DNA of 64,000 bases from Pythium myriotylum (Eukaryota > Oomycota > Peronosporomycetes > Pythiales > Pythiaceae), in NCBI GenBank assembly GCA_023091665.1, contig JALJCQ010000003.1:496001-560000 (forward strand), read 5' to 3'. Of this stretch, positions 38,738 through 49,229 are shown one piece after another. The notes below the pieces were generated by a model that worked only from the letters and a program-made list of their open reading frames with translations, ran no database searches and was not told where the DNA came from. The position numbers and the translations under genes were made by a program. Position 1 is the stretch's first letter. The number at the start of each line of letters is the position of its first letter.

Positions 38738-40858
38738 CTACTCTGGCTTGCTCAGCAGTTGAATGTGGTACTCTTCGAGCTGCTCGGTGAGCACAGCGCC
38801 CGGCGCACTAGTCATCAGCTCGTTCCCCGTGGACGACTTGGGAAACGCAATCACATCACGCAGGGATGGGGCGCCACAGAGGATCGCGACAAGCCGGTCA
38901 AGGCCCAACGCAATACCTCCGTGAGGCGGGGCGCCATGGCTCAGCGCCTGGAGCAAGTGCTCAAAGCTCTGGCGCTGGAGGGGAGGGAGGTCCAGCACGT
39001 CTTCGAAGACCGCTTGCTGGAGATCAGCGTTGTGGATACGGATCGACCCGCCGCCGAGTTCCCAGCCGTTGCACACAATGTCGTAGTGCTGGGCTCGCAG
39101 CTGGAGCAGTTTCTCAACGGCCTCTGGCTCCCGCAGGAGTGATCCCTTGTCTTCACCTCTATGAGCGAGCAACTCATTTAAAACAACCCCACTCTCGTCA
39201 GTCGGAGCCGTGAATGGGTGGTGGGTGGCCGACAACACGACGTCGCCACCGACGACATCGTCCTCGTTTCGTTCGAACATGGGAAAGTTGACAACCCACA
39301 AGTGGTGGAAGTTGTCTGGCGACAGCTCTTTCTCAAGGTAGCCCTTCGCAAGCAGCAGCTGCGAGCAGTGGGTTCGCATACGGCCAAGCAAGTTGGTCAC
39401 GTCGTCATAGCCTCCTGCGCTGAAAAGCAACACGTCGCCATCTTCGACGTTGAGACGCTCGTTCAACGCGTCGATCTCAGCGACACTCAGCTTCTTTGCA
39501 AGAGATGATTTCCACTGCTTGTCGTTTTCTACCTTCACAACGAACAACGGTGTTTTGCCGAGTCGCTTCGCAGTTTTCTCCAATTCATCCAGCTCTTTGC
39601 GAGAAAAACCCTTGCTGCCCAAGCACTTGGCGTTGATCGCACGCACAGAGCCCTTCTTCTCAGCGAGTGCCTGCTGGAAGTAGCCGAACTCACTGTTCTG
39701 CAGAAGATCCCCGACGTCTTGAAGCTCAAGACCGTACCGCGTGTCTGGCTTGTCCACACCGTAACGGTGCATTGCCTCGGTGAACGACATACGGGGGAAC
39801 AACTTGTCTGGAAGTTCTTTTCCGGCGGCCTTCCAAATTCTCTTTACCATGCGCTCGACCAAGTCCATCAGATCTTCTTGCTTCACGAACGACATCTCGA
39901 TATCGATCTGAGTGAACTCAGGCTGTCGATCAGCTCGGCCGCCTTCATCACGATAGCATCGCGCGAGCTGGAAATATCGGTCTAGACCACCGACCATGAG
40001 TAGCTGCTTGTACTGCTGAGGGCTCTGGGTGAGCGCATAGAATTGGCCACGGGTACGCGTGGGTACCAAGAACTCGCGAGCACCTTCTGGTGTGCTCTTA
40101 AAAAGCGTCGGCGTTTCAATCTCCACGAACCCCTCTCCACATAAAAAGTTTCGCGTTGCCAACGCCACCTCCGATCGCAATACCAAATTCTGTTGCAGCT
40201 GAGAGCGGCGAAGATCAAGATAACGATGGCGCAGACGCGTCTCTTCACTCGCGATCTCTGAGCCTGTCGCAACTTGGAGAGGCAGGTTCGCTGCGCACGT
40301 GTTGAGTGTCTCAAGGTTTTCGATCAGCACTTCAACATCGCCAGTTGCCATTTTCTCATTACGCATGTTGTCAGGACGTGCGCGCACAACGCCCGTGGCC
40401 TGCACAACTGACTCTGGACGCAGTGCGCTGAACGCCTCCGCTGTAAGAAGAACCAAACAAAACTTTCTCTGAGCACAAGACCTCCCACCACAAAACCAAC
40501 AACAATAATCTCATACCCGTCGACGCGTTCATCGAGTCTCGCTCCACCACAAGCTGCGTGATACCGTATCGATCGCGCAGCGACACAAACGAAATCGGTC
40601 CGAACGGCCGAATCGCGTCGACCCATCCGCTGAGCACGACGCGCTCGCCTTCGTGCTGCTCACGACGCAACTCGCCGCAGTTGTGCGAGCGGAAGGCACT
40701 CGTAGTCACGGCGCGCGCGATGCACGGCGTTCTAGCGCGCGAGAGTCGCGTGGCGCCTCTGCAGAAAAGACAGCAGCACATGTGAGCTCCTGAGGAGGCC
40801 AGTCGCGACTTGCACGCAGCGCTACGTACCGCGGCAGCATGGCAAGAGGAGCCAGCAT
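38738..40858 (-). CDS. Aspartyl-tRNA synthetase, bacterial type, probably mitochondrial
   Basis: Three exons: 40858-40830, 40758-40517 and 40440-38738, joined by GT-AG introns of 71 and 76 bp; the frame closes to 657 aa. The spliced N-terminus [20 protein letters not shown] is Arg-rich without acids, as in a mitochondrial presequence. Next come the OB-fold anticodon-binding domain (SGWVD.IRPFG), class II motif 2 ([23 protein letters not shown]), a GAD insertion domain ([12 protein letters not shown] to GGYDDV), and motif 3 ([14 protein letters not shown]). It charges tRNA-Asp (or is non-discriminating) for organelle translation. The length matches bacterial AspRS plus targeting peptide. A broken copy of its 3' end lies 0.4 kb upstream of its start. 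Confidence 0.92.
40441..40516 (-). other. Intron 2 of AspRS
   Basis: Donor GGTATGAG, acceptor TTCTTACAG; phase 1; splicing restores [17 protein letters not shown], as expected for the family. Confidence 0.85.
40759..40829 (-). other. Intron 1 of AspRS
   Basis: Donor CG|GTACGTAG, acceptor TTTTCTGCAG; removing it joins [10 protein letters not shown] to GATRLSRA in frame. Confidence 0.75.
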
Positions 40859-41261
40859 CTCGCGTGGATCCCAATCACACACTGGCCCCACGACTGGTGC
40901 TTCGATGCACCATCACTCTGACTGCGAGGAGCTCCGGTAATACCGGTACTCGCATTTAAGAGAGAGGGAAAGTGTCCCGTGTTGGCGAGAGTTATACGAG
41001 GGACGAAGTGAAGTACTTGACTCTCCTCTAAAACCGACTGCAGGGAGCTCATGGATAGTGTTCAGTGCTTTCCATAGCTTGCAAAAGGGATCTGCAACTG
41101 AAAGCGGTACAGAGCAAATGCCCATTCCGGAGAGTGTCCACGAAATATTCGAACGGCGGAAGACTCAGTGGGATCGGTAAGAATGCAAATCTGCGTTTTG
41201 CTGTCAGAGTTTTCTCCTTCCACGGCCTAGACGAACGTGTTGCAACGCGAAAGAGTGCGTT

Positions 41262-41607
41262 GTTGCTACTCTGGCTTGTTCAGCAACTGAATGTGGTGCT
41301 CTTCGAGCTGCTCACTGGGCACCGACCCGGGTGCGCTCGTCATGGGCTCCACACCAGAGGGGCAACTTAGGCAATCAGGTCTCGGAGGGATGGCGCACCA
41401 CAGAGTAGTGCAACGAGACGATCGAGACCGAGAGCGATGCCCCCGTGAGGCGGGGCGCCGTGGCTCAGAGCCTGCAACACATGGTCGAAGCTCTGGCGAT
41501 GGAGAGTGGAGAGTCTCAGCACGTCCTGGAAGATAGCTTGCAGGAGATCAGCTTTGTGGATACTGACTGAATCGCCACCAAGTTCCCAGCCGCTCCACAC
41601 GATGTCA
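41262..41607 (-). pseudogene. Duplicated 3' fragment of the AspRS gene
   Basis: This stretch repeats the last part of the neighbouring synthetase: [40 protein letters not shown] and, in another frame, the end EEHHIQLLNKPE. After LRDLIA the frame meets a TAA and shifts relative to the real gene; upstream the similarity stops near 41607 in the middle of the domain. It is a decayed, partial tandem copy on the same strand. Confidence 0.85.
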
Positions 41608-41807
41608 CTCTGATCGGCTTCCCCGACGACTCAAAATCAATTGTAGCAGGCCATTTTCCAATCGATCAAATCCCCAAATCCACTTGATCATGCGAGGACC
41701 ATCAGAACTACCGGTTTAATACTGGTATCTAATGGTTACAATCACGAGGGAGATGTCACTACCCCTTGAATGGACGGCGCCATAAATTGAGATCGACAGC
41801 AAAACCC

Positions 41808-43126
41808 ATGGGCGGCGGCGTGGTGCTCGCGGCGACGCGCGAGGTCGTGGCGACGATCCGCAACTCGACGCTCTTCGTGATGACGCTCGTGGGCGCCAAG
41901 CCCGTGCTCCAGTGCTCGCACGAGCTGCTGGGCGCGCTGCCGACGGTCGAGACGGCCGAGGACGACGCCGAGACCGTGGCCGAGAACAAGCAGCACCCGG
42001 CCAAGAAAGGCTTCACGGCCACGGCGTTCTTCCAGCCGGACGCGCAGGCCGCCGACGTGTTCGCGCTGCTGCTGCTGGTCGACGAGCGCCGTCTCATGCA
42101 CTACGAAGTGGACGTCGCGGCCACGAGTGTGACGCTCAAGAGCGTGAGCGTCATGCCGCGCAACTCGACGTGCATGACCGTGACGCGGCTGACCGTGGAT
42201 GGCGAGACGAAGCACGTCGTGATCGTCGGCGAGAAGACGGGCGAAGCCGTGGCCATGCCGTTCCCGGACCTCAAGCGCGACCGCAAGGTGCTCATGGGCC
42301 ACACGACCTCGATGATCACGTTCATGGCACCCACCAAAGACGCGAGCTTGCTGCTCACAGCCGACCGCGACGAGAAGATCCGCGTTTCGCGTTTCCCACA
42401 GACAGCGCTCGTGCAGAGCTACTGCCTCGGCCACAAAGCCGCGCTGACGCGTGTCGTGGCGAGCCACGTGACCCCGGATCTCGCTGTCTCGACGTCTCTC
42501 GACAACACGATCAAACTCTGGAATGTGACCAATGGTACACTGCTGGATTCCCATGATTTGATCGCCGACAGTGATGACCAGGATGCGCTCATGAACATCT
42601 CGCTGGCTCTTTGTGCCGTGAAGAACCTTGTGGTCGTCGTCGTCAACAACAGTGAGCTGCGGTTCTTTGCGATTGAGCAGGGTAGCGAAGTTGACGCGTT
42701 CAAGCTCGTGCCGAAGACGCTTTCAGCCGAAATCCACCCGTACATCTCGACTAGTGAGCCGAGTGAGGTCGCCTTCACAGACAACGGTATGCTTGCGTTC
42801 GCTTACCGCCAGTCTCCTTTTCTGCGGCTGTTCGAAGTGTCGAAGATCACCGACGCGAACGTCGCGCTGAGCGAATGCAGCGCCCACGAAGAGTTCACGC
42901 GTCTGCGTAAGGAGGCGGCGGCTATCGGTAAGAATCTAGTGGATAAGTGTAGCACCCAACCTGTTCTGATGGCTCACATTTCCTCGCAGAGTTGCCCAAG
43001 GAGGAGCGCGCTCCAGCTGCTGATGATGACACGGAAGGCGGACTCAAGAAGAAGAAAGTCAAGCTCAACGACTGGAAGTCGAAGTTGCCATCGACAACTA
43101 CTACTACAACGACGACGACCAACTAG
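41808..43126 (+). CDS. WDR4/Trm82-like, non-catalytic subunit of tRNA m7G46 methyltransferase
   Basis: Two exons, 41808-42927 and 42990-43126, with a 62-bp intron (GTAAG...CTCGCAG); 418 aa. The start is MGGGVVLAATREVV, the first ATG in frame. The WD-repeat propeller carries the family hallmark LLTADRDEKIRVSRFP followed by YCLGHKAALTRV, and later STSLDNTIKLWNV. WDR4/Trm82 stabilises the METTL1/Trm8 methyltransferase that makes m7G46 in tRNA. The second exon encodes a basic tail (GGLKKKKVKLNDWKSKLPS) and a poly-Thr end. It is convergent with the next gene, only 36 bp between stops. Confidence 0.87.
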
Positions 43127-43162
43127 AATCACCCTGCAAGATTAAGCAAATAGTCCATGTCT

Positions 43163-44587
43163 TTAGATGAGCTGCACTCGACAGTACTCGGTAGTTATCT
43201 CCTGCATCACCTTTTCCAGCTGGCTCTGGAGTCGGTCGAGATCAGCTACCTGTACAACTGGTGGCTGCTTCTTACCAGCTTTGGCTACGGGAGCCGTATC
43301 GCGATCGACAAAGAGCGTCTGCACGTTGGGCAGCTCTTTCGTCGCAATCTCAAGAGTAAGCTTCTCCATTTTTTCCTCCATTTTGACCTGCTGGGTCTTG
43401 GTCTTGGTTTTCTGTTGCCACTTCTTCTTTTCACTCGTGAACAATGTCGCTATCTGCTGACACAACTCGGCGCTGCGCTGGAGACTTCTCTGTGCTTGGA
43501 GAATGTCGGTGTACAGATCACTGTGGTTGGATTCAAGAACGTCGGACAGATCGACCTGGAGCCCGGGTCTGTCAGATGGCTCGACCTGGAGGAGCACCCC
43601 GTTGATCCACTTGTAGAAGAGCTTCTCGTCTTCAATCATCTGCAGCCTAACGGTTTGTCAGTAAAAGTACTATTGCCACAAACCTGTCCACGCCATTCGT
43701 ACCTCTCGGTGAGTACGCAGACATGAAGGTCGACGTCGCGTTTCCCTTTCGCAAACACTTGCAGCGCGTACGCAGGGATGAATTCGTCGGGCTCGACGGC
43801 TCCAGCTTCGCGTTGCTTCTGCTCTAATTGCGCGAGCATCCGCTCGGTGTCTTGGAGTGACGTATGGAGAGCTCGGTGGTGCGCGTAGATACGACCAACA
43901 AGCGCCTGAAGCTGGTTCAGCCGTGCCGTGGGGTCGAGATCACTCTGAATGCGGCTCAAAAGCTGTTGTGTATCTTCCGATACTTTCTTCACGGCGTCGA
44001 CCACCGATGAAGGCGGCACCGCGACTTGGTTCGGGAACGGCGGTAGTCTCGGAGCCGATGAGTTGAGATAGATTTGCAGAATCACCGACTGTTGTCGTTC
44101 AAAAAAGCGCGAGTTCGCGAGCAGCCACGCCACCGCGAGCAGAAGAACCGCCGCCGGCGTCGCCACCGCCGAATCGTAAAAGTTTCTGCACACAAAGCCC
44201 CACTCGTAGAGATAGAAGCGCGCGATCTCCTGCCAAAGAGGCAATTTGGACTCGTCGAAGACCTCGTGTTCGGCTCGAAACGCGTCGACGTCGAGCTCAA
44301 AGTCCAGCAGCACGACGACCACGAGGTCGTGGAGGAGCTGCCACAGCTCGGCGCGCTCTCGCTGGATCCATTTCCCCACGCTCGGTCAGTTCAGCTCGGG
44401 ATCTCCTGGAAATCGCTCCTTCAATCCGCCACGCACGCACCTCGCTGAGCGCGTTCTTCTTGGCCCTGCGCAAGTGGTCGAGCGTCACGTACTCGACGCC
44501 GACGGAGCGCAGCGCGGCGGCCACGAGGCGCCCGAAGGGCGGAGCTGTCGAGCTGCCGCCATGGGGCTTGGGAGCTGCTCGTTGCAT
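43163..44587 (-). CDS. Coiled-coil protein, possibly TEDC1-like (centriole)
   Basis: Three exons, 44587-44441, 44361-43684 and 43639-43163, with introns of 79 and 44 bp, both phase 0; the frame closes to 433 aa. The N-terminal half is helical with a hydrophobic segment VLLLAVAWLLANSRFFE, preceded by PLWQEIARFYLYEWGF; the C-terminal half is coiled coil (LQAQRSLQRSAELCQQI, KMEEKMEKLTLEI). The layout and the LLLA.AWLL motif remind me of TEDC1, a partner of delta/epsilon tubulin, plausible in a zoospore-forming organism, but this is recognition from memory and weak. It sits 87 bp downstream of CCDC43 on the same strand. Confidence 0.6.
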
Positions 44588-44674
44588 GAATGGTGACCAA
44601 AGCTAAGCCAACGAAAAACGATGATGGAGAGCAAGAGGCTAATTGGATATATTGGCGTAAGTACAAGAGTCTTG

Positions 44675-45513
44675 CTACCCGGCGCCGCGCTGCTTCTCGC
44701 GCTTCATGGTGCGCTTCTTGGCCTTCTCCTTGCGCAGTCTGTCGGCCTCGAGCAGCTGCTTCTCGCGCGCGACTTTCTTCTCGTGCTCTTTCTTCATCTT
44801 GTCGCGCATGTCCTGCTGGGCCTGCTGCACGCGCTGGCGGTTCGTGTTCTGGCCCAACGCGTCCAGCGGCGACGACGAGTCCTTGTCCTGTTCCAAAAGC
44901 AAGCACTGGTTTTGGTATCTGTGCGTGGGAAGGCCATGAACAAGTTGGCACACGAACCTTGTCGTTGGTCTTGATGATGTTGCCTTCCTCGTCGAACTCG
45001 GAGATGGCGCTGAAGCCGTAGGCACTGATCAGCTTCTCGCGCGCCGCGAGCTCCTCACGAGACCTTTCTCCAGACAAACCACACCATCAACAAACCAGGC
45101 ACCCGAGAAACACCCCTCCGCGTCACCATATCCACGTACATCTTCTGTCTCGCGAGCAGCTTCTCCTTCTCTTTCTCCTTGGCGGCCTCGGCCTCTCGCT
45201 TCTCGTTCTCGCGGATCTGGAGGTCGCGCAGCTGCGCCTCGGCGCGCTTGAGCTCTTCTTGCTGCTTCTGCTGCTCCTTTTTCTCGCTCACGAGCCGGTT
45301 CACGGCCTCGACCATGGCGCGCTCGTTGAGCACGTCGGCGATCGTCGCGTCGCTCACGAGGCCGTCCGCGGCGCCCGAGAAGATCGAGATGACGCTCTGG
45401 ACGCGCTCCTCCACGTCCATGTCCTCGTCCTCCAATATGCCGCGTCCGTAGTCCACGTAGACGTCGGCATCGAGCCCGAGCGCCTCGACCTTGGCGAGGA
45501 CCCAGGCCTCCAT
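44675..45513 (-). CDS. CCDC43-like coiled-coil protein
   Basis: Three exons, 45513-45114, 45067-44958 and 44887-44675; introns of 46 bp (G|GTGTTTC...TCTGGAG) and 70 bp (GTTCGTG...GGAACAG); the frame closes to 240 aa, near the 224 aa of the human protein. The N-terminal helical domain (VLAKVEALGLDADVYVDYGRG, ILEDEDMDVEERVQSVISIF) fits the CCDC43 N-terminus (LEALG...VY..YI.GIL). An Asp/Glu linker and a highly charged coiled coil ending KEKAKKRTMKREKQRG follow, as in the family. The molecular role is little known. It lies in a run of three minus-strand genes. The first intron is unusually short and is the least certain part. Confidence 0.75.
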
Positions 45514-45641
45514 TATCCCCGCCCGCCACCAAGAAAAAGTTGATTTTTTGGTGGGGAAAAAGCAGATAAAAGATAGATTTAGTTAGTTAGGTTAAGAACT
45601 ACTACACTTTGACTGATAGCGACAGGTTGCGTTCACACACG

Positions 45642-47897
45642 TCACATACGGCTATAACGGCTGATGCGCACCGAGCCTTCGGTGTCCTCGGTGTGCTCGG
45701 ACGTCGCGGAGAGCGCGAGCGACAGGCCCCAGTGGTTGTTGCCGCGTCGAGAAGTTGGCTGGTCCTCGCTGGTGATGGAGTGCTGGCTTTGCGCGAACGA
45801 GGCTCGAACGCGGTCGACGTTTTTCGACCACTGGCTCGTGGCCATCAACTCCTTGGTGAGCTTGGAGCTGCGGTTCAGTGCGTCGTGGAGCGTAGGGCGG
45901 ACTGCGTGCGGCAGCTGACCCGGCGTGGTGGGGTTGTTGCTGGGGTGGTGCATGTCCACAGACTCTACGTCGTTTGACTGGCGTCGCTGCATCATCACCG
46001 TCGACGAAGCGCACAGCGACAACTTATACTCGAGCATTGGAATGTCTTCGTGGCCGACGATGAGAGCCTCAGGCGGCGCGTTGCGGTGCTCCTCGGCGAG
46101 GGAGATCAGAGTAATGACCTTGGTATAGTCAACTTTGAGCTGTCGCAAATGGAAGAGCACCTTCATGACGCTGTTGAACTTGAAGAACGACATGCTGTAC
46201 CCGATCGTCATGAGAATCTGGCGGAACTCTTCAACATCGATCCATCCGGTCCGGCCAAAATCGTGGACGATGAGCAGGTCGTTGAGCTCTGCGACCGTTG
46301 TGTTGCTACGTTCGAGACACTCGTGGACTTGCGTGATGAAGTTTGTTTGCAGTTCGACGACCTCGCTGAAATGCTCGATCACTTCACTTAGTGTGGACAC
46401 ATCCACACGCCAAATGCTGCTCACCAGGATGTAATCCTCGATGATCCGTGTTTGCACGGCGATGTTGATAAATATCGGAGCCGGGATCATGATTGCAGTG
46501 ATCAACCCGAAATCACTGGTAAATTCTGGCATGTGAAACATCATGATCTGAAGAAAGAGCGCCGCGAAAAGGCCGTTGAGAATGAGGTTCAGCATAATAA
46601 AGAAATGCCACCCACGCCGTGAGAAAAAAGGCAGATCAAGGACGACCGTCGAACTTGATACGACAGCACCGCCGGGACCAGCTGTGGCACCTGCGCCTGG
46701 AGTGACTCGTGTCCGAAGACGAGTTCGTTTTGGGCTCTCGGCGTGGTGGTTGAGAGCGTGCTGACCACCTTTCATCCGAGATTTCAGGCACGACTTGATA
46801 TATTGGAAACCGGGGTCGTGGTGACTGTCGTGATCCCCGTGGCCGTGTTGCTGCTGATGCTTGTGTCGAGCGAGCTGCAGCTCTTCCTCGATTCGCTGCA
46901 TCTTTTGGAGAGCCTCCGATGTGACTTCGCTGTTCAAATGGGTGGCTTCTTCTACGCCGATTTCCTTAAGGCGGCGAAGCATGTCGGCCCGGGACGCGAT
47001 ACCTGCATAGTTCAGGATGCGCTGGCGGCAACGCTGGAAATAAAGCGCAGTCGCGACGTGGGCAAATGTAAGGAGCCACACAAACACCAGGAAAACCGTC
47101 GCGAGAGCAGCGCGAATGATCTTGGCACCTTGTGAATCTCCGACCGTGGTCGAGGATTTCGTCTCTCCGAGTCGTCGTCGGTCGTCGTCATCGTCACCTG
47201 GAAGCTTTCCCACAAGCCCGCTGTTGGCAATGACATTCACCATCGTGTACCACAACCAGGCGACGAGAAACACGATGAACCACGTCGTTGGCTCGACGTC
47301 GATCATGTGCGTGATCTGCTTCTCTTGGGCCTGGCGCAAGTACTTGGCGAACGGGAACAGCTCCGGCAACTCGTGCGTACGCAGGAACAGGTATCGCATG
47401 AGCCGCATGCTCATGAGGCTGTCATACTTCTTCGCGGTCCAAAAACTCATGACCGGGTTCTTGAGCTTGCGGTGGCGTTCATGGGAACTCGCGAGTAGAT
47501 ACAAATCCTCGCTGGTGAAAAGCTCGAGCACGTCGATCTGCTTGTTCTTCTTGCGGAGCTGTAGGTAGATGCAAATCGCCTGGAGGATGAGTGCGAGCGC
47601 CATGAGGAAAATGGCCAGATCTGCTGACAAGAACGCCGTCATCTCGGCGCTTGAATCGTTCACGATACCGAGCTCTTTGAGCAGCTTGATGGCGAGACCG
47701 ATGAGCCCGAGAATCATGAGCTCGCGGTAGATTTTGTTGATCATCTCATGGTACTTGGGGTATTTGTGGGCGCGGTGCTCGAGCACATGCAGCGCCTTCT
47801 CGAAGAGCACGAGGCCGACCGCGAGCACCGTGAAGTTGAGCAGCATCTGCGCGATGTCGACATCTTCGCCAACTTTAAAGACCGAGCCGGCCGCCAT
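45642..47897 (-). CDS. MLO-like seven-transmembrane protein, second copy
   Basis: 751 aa from the ATG at 47897 (MAAGSVFKVGEDVD); the upstream frame lacks homology to the paralogue, so this start is preferred. It is related to the 1680-3821 gene along its length: HRAHKYPKYHEMINKIYRELMILGLIGL near the N-terminus, FPFAKYLRQAQEKQITHMIDVE, seven hydrophobic segments, and the tail with an EF-hand-like loop DFGRTGWIDVEE. The His-rich part of the cytosolic loop is shorter (HKHQQQHGHGDHDSHHD), and an extra acidic run (PGDDDDDRR) lies between helices 4 and 5. The C-terminus is longer and Ser/His-rich. The two genes are about 42 kb apart and oppositely oriented. Role unknown. Confidence 0.75.
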   Translation of the reverse strand: MAAGSVFKVGEDVDIAQMLLNFTVLAVGLVLFEKALHVLEHRAHKYPKYHEMINKIYRELMILGLIGLAIKLLKELGIVNDSSAEMTAFLSADLAIFLMALALILQAICIYLQLRKKNKQIDVLELFTSEDLYLLASSHERHRKLKNPVMSFWTAKKYDSLMSMRLMRYLFLRTHELPELFPFAKYLRQAQEKQITHMIDVEPTTWFIVFLVAWLWYTMVNVIANSGLVGKLPGDDDDDRRRLGETKSSTTVGDSQGAKIIRAALATVFLVFVWLLTFAHVATALYFQRCRQRILNYAGIASRADMLRRLKEIGVEEATHLNSEVTSEALQKMQRIEEELQLARHKHQQQHGHGDHDSHHDPGFQYIKSCLKSRMKGGQHALNHHAESPKRTRLRTRVTPGAGATAGPGGAVVSSSTVVLDLPFFSRRGWHFFIMLNLILNGLFAALFLQIMMFHMPEFTSDFGLITAIMIPAPIFINIAVQTRIIEDYILVSSIWRVDVSTLSEVIEHFSEVVELQTNFITQVHECLERSNTTVAELNDLLIVHDFGRTGWIDVEEFRQILMTIGYSMSFFKFNSVMKVLFHLRQLKVDYTKVITLISLAEEHRNAPPEALIVGHEDIPMLEYKLSLCASSTVMMQRRQSNDVESVDMHHPSNNPTTPGQLPHAVRPTLHDALNRSSKLTKELMATSQWSKNVDRVRASFAQSQHSITSEDQPTSRRGNNHWGLSLALSATSEHTEDTEGSVRISRYSRM

Positions 47898-49229
47898 CTC
47901 GTTTCTCCGCGAGAACTTTCCGACTGACAAGAAGCTGTGCGGACGCGGCACATGTTGGAGACAGTGACGTAGAGGGAGGGGGTCATGTCCAGCGGGAATA
48001 CGCCAAGGGAACGGATAGTTCAGTTTGACGGAACTGTACGGAAGAAGGCAATGCAGACTCGGGAGCCAGCTGGTGAGCTCGTCCACGCGAAGAGATCACG
48101 TTTTGGGGGGTGGTCGTCTGAACGCGATGGTAGCCATGACTAATTACAGCCAATCCCAGTGAGGAATTTTGGATTGTAGCCAATCAACGCGAAGTGACCA
48201 CCTGAGCCAGGCGAGCGTTCGATCAACTTCAGTGGGTGGGCGTGCTCTGGAGATCATCGATGCAAGATCTTCCAAATGCGAAATGTCAATGGATAATCAT
48301 TAGCACTGCGGCTGTCAATGATTGGGAACCGACAGGCCGACTGCGTACACTGTGGGTGGCGTATTCAAGAAGTCACCGGGGGTCACTGCACTGCGTCTAC
48401 GTTCGGTGGAGAATCTTGGCGTCTTCTTCGAAGAATCACAGGCTGTCGGACAAAACACGCGTCCCAGAAGCTCTGACGTCGAGTTCTCCGAGTCCAGTAG
48501 GGACGGTGGGTGCGTGGCACGACGACGGATGCTCGAGCCATCCGTGGAGGATTCGTGGGGGAGCCATTCGCGTGAGTCTCCGCATAACCAGAAGTCTGGT
48601 TTTGGGGTCGAAAGTGCAGATGGTTGCGACACTGCAATGCAGTTTCTGGTGGGAAGGACGTTGAGACTGGCGTTGGTTCGTGGTAAACTTCGGCGGAGAG
48701 TCAAACGGAAGCACCAGTTGAACGGGTGTTTAGTACCAGTGGATTCCTCCAGTTCGACTCCCAAGACCCACTATATATTATTCTTTTCTTTATTTGGTGG
48801 ATCATATAGTGTTTTAACCCACATAAAACCTCTGAAACAATATATTTGCGGGATAGGTTCGGTTCGGGAAGACCGTGCGACTTTTCCTAAAAGACCGTGC
48901 GGGAGGTTTATGGAAGTATACTGTATTCCTCATCACTACGTCTCCGACCCAGGTGTGGGATAATTCTTCCTAGAAGTTCTTATCCCAAATGATGAACGTT
49001 TCAAACAACCACTCGTTGAGATGGTCGGGACCCCTTTACCTTGTTACACTGCCGTCCAGAAACGAACTGATCCATACACCTCCCCCCCCTCCCTTTCCTC
49101 CTCCTCCTTTCCCGTCATGGTCCCACCTTCTACATGGCTACACTTGTCCCTTCAAGTTGCACGAAGTTGTCTGGGTATCATGCGCATGGTCATGGATAAA
49201 GTAGCATTTAGGGCATGTAGAGCATCTAA
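47898..49229. other. Intergenic region, nothing recognised
   Basis: About 1.3 kb. The longest frame (48322-48963, plus) has no recognisable domain and no homologous neighbour. AGACCGTGCG occurs twice near 48870-48900. Confidence 0.45.

Noticed and set aside
48322..48963. 213-codon frame on the plus strand
   Set aside because: No domain, unusual composition, overlapped by equally long frames on the other strand; no support as a gene.
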